Shown in pieces: positions 57,242 through 64,000 of a stretch of 64,000 nt of DNA. The stretch is taken from the NCBI GenBank assembly GCA_037126765.1, contig JBBCBC010000007.1, positions 29,769,667 to 29,833,666 of the forward strand, in the 5' to 3' direction. Each line of letters starts with the position of its first letter. Position 1 is the stretch's first letter. Below the pieces are notes generated by a model. The model did no database searches, was not told where the DNA came from, and saw nothing but the letters and a program-made list of their open reading frames with translations. The stretch is from Stenogyne calaminthoides (Eukaryota > Streptophyta > Magnoliopsida > Lamiales > Lamiaceae). The position numbers and the translations under genes are program-made.

Positions 57242-58239
57242 CAAAATGGGCCGCTGACGGGTCTTAAATTTTTTTAAATTAGATTTTAAGAACGTGAATT
57301 AGGGATATTTCCTTCTTATTCAGAGATATTCACGCACCCACATTTTTGTTTATATACACGATCAACTCTCAAACCCTTGTTTTTAATATCGTCGATCAAC
57401 AACCCTTCTCTTCAATTGTTTCCTCTCTCATCTCATCAAGCAGCTCTCTGGTAACCCTAACTCTTCAATTTAGCTTTTGCTTGCTCTGCTAATATAGTTG
57501 AATTGTACTTGTCTTATACGCTTTAACCGTTCAAATCAGAATTGGTAATTGTAGGACAACCGAATTCTGCTAATTTGTATGATATGAGTAATTTTATTTG
57601 AAATATTGATTTACTACAGTAATGTACAAAGTTATCGATTGTTATATTGTATTGTATGTTGATCGGTTGGCTTAATGCAAACAAATCTTTGGTTGTCCAC
57701 TTGTCAACCCTCATGGACTATATTTTTTTCAAATAACATACTACTTTGGAACTTAATTTCATAATTTATAAGCACTATAAGTAAGATTAGAATTTCCCAG
57801 TCATTTTAATTTCTTTATAATTGATCAGTAGTGAGTTTGGTACGAGATGTATAATTTCTCAGTCTAAGGTGTTGTGTTTGTTTTTGAATCAAGTGCTACT
57901 TGTTTTTTTGTTCTTTAAATGTATAGTAGGCTTATATGAAAAAGAAGCAAGAGTATTTTAATTTCATGCAATCTTCAAAAGGCTATTGTGGCAATCAGTT
58001 ATAGAGGTTACTGAAGTGTGATATTCTTTTGTCAGATTGTATTCCTATTATTGATAAATCTGATATCATAGGTCTGTATCATACTATGTGAGAAATGTTG
58101 AAAGCATTTCATTACAGGCTTGACCAGATAAAAAACAAAGAAGTGAATAGATTATAGTACTTGCTGAAATTACTGAATGGACGAAAGCCTTTTTCAGTCC
58201 GATCGCATGAACTTGTGAGTATATGTTTTCAAGTAGTAT
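57242..58239. other. CACTA interior right of triple LTR
   Basis: No similarity recognised. About 57350-57460 reads like a plant promoter and 5' UTR with a GTAACC donor at 57450, so it may be the start of the CACTA 3' gene or captured sequence. Confidence 0.4.
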
Positions 58240-58930
58240 ATGTTTTCAGTTTTTGCATTCCTTACACTAGTTGCATCTACACATCTATCACATAAAATAA
58301 GATTACCTTTGAAATATTGGAACTATTGCAGTTTGACAGCAGCTTATTTGATCGGTAGGACACCTTCTCAGGTTTTAAACAACAAAACTCCTTATGAAAT
58401 GCTTTATAACAAGGAGCCTGATTATTCTTATTTGAGGTCATTTGGTTGTTTGTGTTATGTACATTGACTGCTAATAGACATAAATTGATCATAGGGCTAC
58501 ATAATGTGTTTTCTTGGAATATTTTGTACAATTCATCCGCTCTATTTTCTGAGGATCTTTCTGATGATTTTTATTCATTTACTGAATCTATTGATAATGT
58601 TGTGGCTCCTCATAATAGTCTTGCTAATGACATTACTTCTAATTTGGTGATACGTTGTATAGCTTAGGGCATGTTGTTATGCAAAATGTGCCTAATCAGA
58701 ATGAACATAATGATGATGTTAGGAGATCATCCAGAATTAGGCATCTCCCTGCTTATCTTGATGTTTATAAAACTAATCTGCCCAGTTCTTTACAACATAA
58801 ATATGTAAATATGTCCATTACAAAGGGTAAGCAGTATCTTATATCTGATTATTTGTTTACTTGTCATCTTTCTGATTCTCATAGAGTATTCACAACCCCT
58901 ATTTCTCAGATAATTGAACATAAGACCTGA
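58240..58930 (+). pseudogene. pol: Copia pol fragment, integrase C-terminus to RT start
   Basis: LPLKYWNYCSLTAAYLIGRTP, TPYEMLYNKEPDYSYLRSFGC and CLCYVH are the integrase C-terminal region of a Copia element of a different lineage from E1-E4. After a degraded stretch (58468-58670) RRSSRIRHLPAYLDVYK and YPISDY-like residues mark the linker before RT. The fragment stops at 58930 with no RT. Flanking LTRs are not seen here; it may belong with the remnant at 49.8-50.1 kb. Confidence 0.85.
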
Positions 58931-59050
58931 TGATATGTCAATAATTAAATCATATAAACATTAAAAGAAGGTAATTATGGGTTTTATGAATATTTTATTT
59001 CAATCTTTGGTATGGTGATGAAGTAGCTATTTTTTTATAATTTTTTGTAG

Positions 59051-59665
59051 TCTCTTGAACTTAAAGAACAGTGCGATCGAATTTACTTGTATGAGCAAAC
59101 CCAGTACAGAGAAAAATGGGTGGAAATCCGACAAGCCAAAAGAAAATTGGGTAAGTCGTGTAGACATTTGTGATATTTGGTTATGTCATTATTGAGGTTA
59201 ATTTACTTCTTTTTCAATTCAGTTGAGCATTTTATTTACTTTATTTATGCTTAAATACCAGGAAACGATGAAACGTAAGCGAGAGGAATATTTAGAGCTC
59301 AGAATAGACAAGACCGAAGCTAACTGAAGCTAACATAGCTTTGGAGATGTTGGGCCATGGGATTGGATATAGGATATGGTTATGGTTCTAAGCCTCAAAG
59401 TAAGCGTAGTTCATTGTACAATTCTTCTGCTGAATATGAAGATGAACTAAGAGAAACAACGGAAGAGTTGCAACAGTCTAGAGCTCAAGTGGAAGAACTA
59501 CAAACTCAAGTAACTAGCTTGAAGGAGGACCTGGCTACACAAAATGAAAATCTGACTGCCAAACTCTCTGAGCAAAATGACATTCTCACTGCAAAACTCT
59601 CTGAGCAAAGTGCAACTATGAACAAACTAATGGCTTTTATGAGGGAGAAATGGATTAACATATAA
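59051..59665 (+). pseudogene. CACTA accessory gene, Transposase_24-like 3' exons
   Basis: Exon A 59051-59150 (acceptor TTTTTTGTAG, donor GTAAGT) encodes a charged DRIYLYEQTQYREKWVEI segment. Exon B starts at 59262 after ATACCAG and encodes REEYLELRIDK, then a LGHGIGY and GYGSKPQS motif typical of the end of En/Spm-associated Transposase_24 proteins, and a coiled coil with repeats of LTAKLSEQND, ending at 59665. A 10-bp duplication (GAAGCTAACT, about 59315-59334) introduces a stop and the exon phases do not match, so the gene is broken. In CACTA elements such proteins are accessory DNA-binding factors; the family assignment is from memory of motifs. Confidence 0.62.
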
Positions 59666-60206
59666 TTAAGGTTAGCTTCTATTTTTTTTATGAGTTTTTG
59701 GTTCTTGTTGTTTTTCTTTAGCCTTTACTTTATTATTTTCATTTTTCTTTTAGTAGTACTACTCATATGTGTAGCTTTAAAGCTGGCTGTGTTAGAAGAG
59801 GGCAGATATGATGAGTTATTTGTGTTCAAAGTGTATAACAAATAAGGGAATGTGGTTCTCTAGTTTCTCACTCTCGAGATTAGGTCTTGTAGATACTATT
59901 TCAAAGTGCAATTAGGTCTTGTAGATGCTGCAATTGCTGATTTGATTCAAACATAAATGTGGGTGTGTGTGATACAATTTATATTTTTAGCCAAGATATA
60001 TGTGTATTGCGTGTATATAGATAGTGGTAGTACTGTACTTTGTATATTTCACTACCAAATTGTGCTAGTTATGGTGTGTTAAGTAAAGATTGCTGCATTT
60101 TAGTTCGCTGATGTAATGATTAACAGAAGTTAGTGTACTCATTCCTTCTGAATTGCATTCGAACGTTTAAAAATTTGGGTCTGGTGCTAGGATTAATTCT
60201 ACTATT
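59666..60206. other. CACTA interior, nothing recognised
   Basis: AT-rich; could be the 3' UTR of the preceding gene or an intron. Contains a short direct repeat AATTAGGTCTTGTAGAT (about 59880 and 59912). Confidence 0.4.
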
Positions 60207-60563
60207 ATGCCGAATGGTGCATTCACTGGTTCGAATTTGGCTTTCATTTCTGATAACGTGCTTATTCCTTCTGTGATTTCTAGGGATTTGCCTAAATCTG
60301 ATTTTGAACTTTTGAAGTTGGGGCCTGATTCTAGTTTGCAGAATGCTGCATATATTGAAAACTTTAATTCTAGTGCATTGAGTATGAAACCTGCTAATGG
60401 TTCTTCTAGACTGAATTTGGGGATGGTTTCTGAACCCAACCATGCTACTGTTTTGACCCCTGATGCCTTGGATTTGAATGCTAAATCCTTGGATTTTGAT
60501 TATTTGACACCTAATGCCTTGGATTTTGATTTTGGTAAGTGTATTTGTGCATTTAAATTTTAA
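60207..60563 (+). CDS. Unrecognised exon-like ORF in CACTA
   Basis: 118 open codons; the frame may extend upstream. It is Ser/Asn/Leu-rich with a C-terminal repeat of DALDLN, SLDFDYL and NALDFDF. A donor GTAAGTG at 60535 and acceptor TTTTTATAG ending at 60645 suggest a last small exon (to about 60728). I do not recognise the protein; it could be the 3' part of a transposon gene or captured host sequence. Confidence 0.35.
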   Translation: MPNGAFTGSNLAFISDNVLIPSVISRDLPKSDFELLKLGPDSSLQNAAYIENFNSSALSMKPANGSSRLNLGMVSEPNHATVLTPDALDLNAKSLDFDYLTPNALDFDFGKCICAFKF

Positions 60564-60879
60564 GATTATCGTTTTCTTAATACTTTACAGAGTTATGCTT
60601 TCTTATAAATTCATATGATATGATTTTTTATGATTTTTTTTATAGGTGATATCTAAGGAGGAGAAGATTTCAGATTCGTTTTTGAAGTCATATAAGACAT
60701 TGAATTTTTTAGTTTATTGTTTCATGTAGTTTTCATAACAAAGATTGTTGATTGGTTTCTATTGTTTGAAGGAGTTTTTTTTGTTAATGCGGATTATTTT
60801 TTATCTTTAATTAATTTAGTTTTTGTTGTAATATTAATTATTTAGTATTAATACTGATTTATTATATATAAAAAATTAA

Positions 60880-61849
60880 ATAAATTGATAATAAAAGTAA
60901 TTATTTCACGATGAAATAAATGCGTCACAATATGTATCATTTTTATGATGAAATAATAGTCACGGTATGTTAATTAATCATGACGATATATGTTGTTACT
61001 ATATCGATTTCTTTAGTGACGATTATCATCATCGTCACTGAATAATATTTTTTAATGACAAAAAATCATTTGTCACCATTTTTACATCTTTTAACGACGA
61101 CGAGTATTTTGTCACTAAAGTCCAATTTTTTGTGACGAAATTTATTTGTCATTATATCTATATATATGACCACGATCATTTTTTCGTCATTTTTTTGCAA
61201 TTCTTTCATGACGAGAAAATGTCAAATATGACGAACAATATATTGTCACCAAATCTGAACTTTTAGTGATGATTATTATTTTCGTCACTAAATAATACAT
61301 TATAGTGACAAAATAATTCGTCACAATTTTCACATCATTTTGCGACAATAAACATTTTGTCACTAAATCATACTATTTAGTGATAAATTTTGTCATCATT
61401 TTATACGTACACATATAACGACGATCAATATTTCGTCACCGCATAACTACTCTTTCTTGACGAATTATAGAAAATGTGACGAAATAACCAAGCTAATTGT
61501 GACAAAATTAACATCACTAAAGTAACCTTTTTTGTGATAATTATTTATATCGTAACGTAAAGTTGAACTTTAGTGACGAAACGTCGTATTAAGTGACGAA
61601 TTTTTGATGCCTAAAGTGACAATTTATGCGTCACAATAGATGAAAACATATAGGGATGATGACTTTTTTTGTCACCAAATGATGCCCTTTTCACGACGAA
61701 TTAATATACCGTCACATTTTTCATAATACCACGCACAATAAATGACGATCTATGCGACAAAAAAATTCATCACAAATTATCAATTGTGACGAAAAATGAT
61801 GTTTCAGTGGCGAATTTTTTCGTCGTGATTTCTCAAATTTTTTGTAGTG
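60880..61849. repeat. Right subterminal and terminal repeats of CACTA
   Basis: Dense TTTGTCAC, TAGTGACGA and CGTCACTAA units in both orientations, ending in the inverted terminus GATTTCTCAAATTTTTTGTAGTG split here as GATTTCTC and TTTTTTGTAGTG. Longer than the left array (about 970 against 750 bp). Confidence 0.88.
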
Positions 61850-63494
61850 TCCGTCAGGAAGAACCAGAAGACCATGAGGAGTCCGAATCTGATCAGGACA
61901 ATGTTGTACTTACGGAAGTAGTTCAGAAAAAAATCAGGACGGAATCGTTGAAACGTCCTGAAGAGTCAGGAGAAGAAGAGAAGAGAAAGAAATCTCTCGA
62001 GTTACTCCGAGTTAAGCGTGAGGCTGGAGAGAAAAAGAAGGCTCAGGACGAGCAGAAGCGGAAGAAGAAGAAGCTCAGAACCATTCGTGAGCAAGAATCA
62101 GGAGAAAGATCTCTCTGGATACACTTGCCAAAGCAGTTTCCCAAGCCACTGAGGAGGAAACCACTCAGGAAGAAATTCCACTTAGAGAAATCGGAGATGA
62201 AGATGTCTTTACTGAGATACTATGTACCAGTATTGGCAATGACAGGATTACCCGAGAGATCTTCACAGGTTCCCAAAAACCTGTTGAAGAAAGCCAAATT
62301 ACCATCCCAACTACTCAACCCTCAGAGCCATATATTTTCATACCTTCAGAGGCTCATTCTAGCTCTGAAGAGGAGGCGCTTGTTCCTGAACTCAAGAAAG
62401 GTGAAGCTGAAGAGAGGGAGTGGAGACAGAAAGCTGAAAGATTTGTCTTAGACAAATATTCTGAGTTCGTAGACTATTCTGATCTTCAGGATATATTTTT
62501 CAGGCTAAAGACTTCAATGCTGATTGTCAATCAATCCTTTGCAATGATGCTGAAGATTGACAACTTCAGAGGGGAAGATTTTTGGGCTGAGGAGGTAGCT
62601 GAACTTGATGCCTTTTCTGAGCTAGGAAAAAGACGACTTAGGATCAAGCATGCTGCGTTTGATGCCTTAGTGATGAAGAAGCTTGCTGAAAGGAAACGAG
62701 CTGATCAACCTGAAGGTGGTGTCACTGAGCAGGACAAGGACAAAAATGATCAAGGACCATCTCAAGGCAAAGATGCTGGAGACATCCCTGAAGGAAGCAA
62801 GAAAGTTGCCGAGTCAAGTGTTGAAGCAACAATTCAGGGGGAACAACCTCAGGATGTTCCACCATTACAAATGATCACATTTGGCCAGACTTTCCAATAT
62901 CCGATAGAGCCTGAAGTCACGGTCACTGAGATGACAGATGCTGGAGTTCAGACAGATGCTGAGATTCCAATTCCTCCACAACCAGTTGTTGATCTCACAT
63001 CAGTCCTTGAGAAGCTTACCAAACTTGAGTCGCTTGTTGATCAGATGTCAAAGCTTGAGCCTTTGGTAGACCAAGTGTCAAAACTTGTTGATGCTCAAAT
63101 CTCTCAATGCAAAACAGTTGAATTGCTGAACCCATCTATGGTGAAAACTGATCAGGTAATTTCATTATCTGCTTCTCTTGATAATAAGTTTGCTGAGATA
63201 GATACTAGGATGGGAGATGTATCTAGAAGTTTGTTGGAAGAGATGGAGAAGAAATTTGAGCAAAAATCACTGATTTTGGAAGAAGCAATGAAAGCCAGGA
63301 CTGATGAGTTGATAAGGGCTGCTGTTGAGGAAATGAGTTCATCACACATAACCAAATTACATGCTACTTTTGGTAGTTTAGCAGAAGATACAACTACTGG
63401 GTTGAATGTTCTTCAGAGGCTACAGGATGAGAACTTTCACATAGCTGCTGAGTTAAGATCTGTTGGGCGTGAGCAGTTACACATGGACAGAACC
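61850..63494 (+). pseudogene. ORF3 pseudogene of E4, middle part
   Basis: Continues ORF3 after the CACTA. The Lys/Glu-rich middle (to about 62100) is frameshifted near 62110. Then REWRQKAERFVLDKYSEF, SDLQDIFFRLKTSM, a 344-codon open stretch (62517-63551) with FRGEDFWAEEVAEL and KRRLRIKHAAFDALVMKKL, and coiled-coil repeats (KLTKLESLVDQMSKLEPLVDQ). It is interrupted at 63494 by the E5 LTR, so the final residues of that open stretch are LTR-encoded. Similarity to E3 ORF3 is clear but low. Confidence 0.85.
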
Positions 63495-64000
63495 TGTAGG
63501 TCCCGAACTGGTTTCAGTGAGGGTGGAAGTCTAGAGGGGAGGGGTGAATAGACTTCCAAAACTTTTTGTGCAAGATCAGGTGTGATAGCAAGTATGCCTG
63601 ATCAGAGTGTGTGTGGATCAGTTTGGACTGATATCTAACTTACTGATCACCTGAGGGCAGATCAGTTCGGTGTCTATCAGATTAACTGATGTGCGGAAGC
63701 TAAGTTTTAACCCGTGTGAAAAACCTGTTTTGTAGAATCAGAATTCTGCTTATCTGTTTTCAATCAGATGACAAAGTGTCAAGCTGATCAGATCAGTTGC
63801 TTGATGCAAAACTGATCCAGACTCAGAATATATATGCAATATCAAATCAGGTAGTGTGTTGTAGTGTAAAGCAGGTAAATCAGATAAAGCACATAAGATT
63901 TTTACAGTGGTTCGGACAACCAGTCCTACGTCCACTCTTCCCTATCAGCAGGGACACCAACTTAACCAACTTGGACTTAGTTTAATGTGTTAGTCCAACA
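63495..64000 (-). repeat. E5: partial LTR, minus strand, related to the triple-array family
   Basis: Starts TGTAGGTCCC, the inverse of an LTR end GGGACCTACA, and runs off the window. The plus strand later reads CAGTGGTTCGGACAACCAG, CCTACGTCCACTCTTCCC, ACCAACTTAACCAACT and GTGTTAGTCCAACA, each matching the reverse complement of the R/U5 part of LTR 2 (about 55228-55325). Inserted in E4 ORF3; the 5 bp before it are GAACC. Confidence 0.8.

Larger units (their letters stand above)
45344..61849. mobile_element. CACTA (En/Spm) DNA transposon, 16.5 kb, with cargo
   Basis: Begins CACTACAGGAAATC and ends with the inverted form ...TTTTTTGTAGTG, flanked by TCC, inside E4 ORF3. Long subterminal arrays of TCGTCAC/GTGACGA lie at both ends. 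I find no TNPD-type (Transposase_21) catalytic gene. Near the right end is a gene resembling the accessory Transposase_24 family. Cargo includes tRNA-like units, exons of a DNA glycosylase gene, Copia debris and a triple-LTR insertion. It is probably non-autonomous now. Confidence 0.94.
9788..64000 (-). mobile_element. E2: SIRE-like Ty1/Copia element, minus strand, interrupted
   Basis: Oldest visible layer of the nest. Own sequence occupies 9788-18163 and 32183-32900. The 5' part (gag, protease, 5' LTR) must lie beyond the right edge. Reading on the minus strand, integrase (32900-32183) is cut by E3 and continues at 18163 into the linker, RT and RNase H (stop 16124), spacer, ORF3 (15509-11952), PPT and 3' LTR (11679-9788). 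E3 and E4 inserted 0.7 kb apart in its pol. The right boundary given is the window edge, not the element end. Confidence 0.9.
32901..64000 (+). mobile_element. E4: SIRE-like Ty1/Copia element, interrupted three times, 3' end outside
   Basis: Own sequence is 32901-38410, 41705-45343 and 61850-63494. It is cut by a solo LTR in integrase, a CACTA element in ORF3 and an LTR (E5) further on in ORF3. It is close to E3 in gag and pol but clearly divergent in ORF3 and in LTR sequence. The coordinate given as end is the window edge. Confidence 0.92.

Noticed and set aside
58240..58467. Intact integrase domain in the CACTA
   Set aside because: Only the C-terminal part is present; the catalytic core is missing, so it is debris of another Copia element.

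Overview
The window is a repeat-dense piece of a flowering-plant nuclear genome, probably a eudicot. The evidence is nested Ty1/Copia retrotransposons of the SIRE/Maximus type, a Ty3-like solo LTR, a CACTA transposon and a hAT-type element, in AT-rich DNA. I cannot name the species. I recognise no intact host gene: almost every reading frame belongs to a decayed mobile element, and only about 0.5 kb (8614-8792 and 9517-9787) is not inside a recognised element.

Layout. E1 (+, 1-8613) is the 3' part of a SIRE-like Copia element: end of pol, a long third ORF (ORF3) and the 3' LTR. Next is unique DNA split by a 724-bp hAT-type element (8793-9516; 8-bp target duplication ATTGTGGG). E2 (-, from 9788 past the right edge) is the host of everything that follows. 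Its 3' LTR, ORF3 and pol end lie at 9788-18163 and its integrase region resumes at 32183-32900. E3 (+, 18164-32182) is a complete element with two LTRs, PBS, gag, pol, ORF3 and PPT, and it sits in E2 pol with target duplication TCCTC. E4 (+, from 32901) sits in E2 integrase. E4 is itself split by a 3.3-kb solo LTR (38411-41704, duplication ATATT), by a 16.5-kb CACTA element (45344-61849, duplication TCC) and by a further minus-strand LTR (E5, 63495 to the edge).

The CACTA element carries subterminal TCGTCAC-type arrays, a block of tRNA-like units, two exons of a DNA-3-methyladenine glycosylase I gene, Copia remnants, a transposase-accessory-like 3' gene, and a separate insertion of three tandem LTRs joined by two internal domains of about 140 bp (52151-57236, duplication GGAGC).

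How the parts relate. In an active SIRE-type element gag, protease, integrase, RT and RNase H would copy and insert the element. In these copies each enzyme carries stops, frameshifts or lost catalytic residues. The points that go beyond routine TE annotation are: the third ORF, which diverges much faster than pol; a post-pol hairpin with a paired change; a CACGTG hairpin near every LTR end; an in-frame TAG in gag shared by two copies; the triple-LTR array; and differences between repeat copies concentrated at CAG/CTG, which may be a methylation-related sequencing artefact and would then affect many apparent frameshifts.
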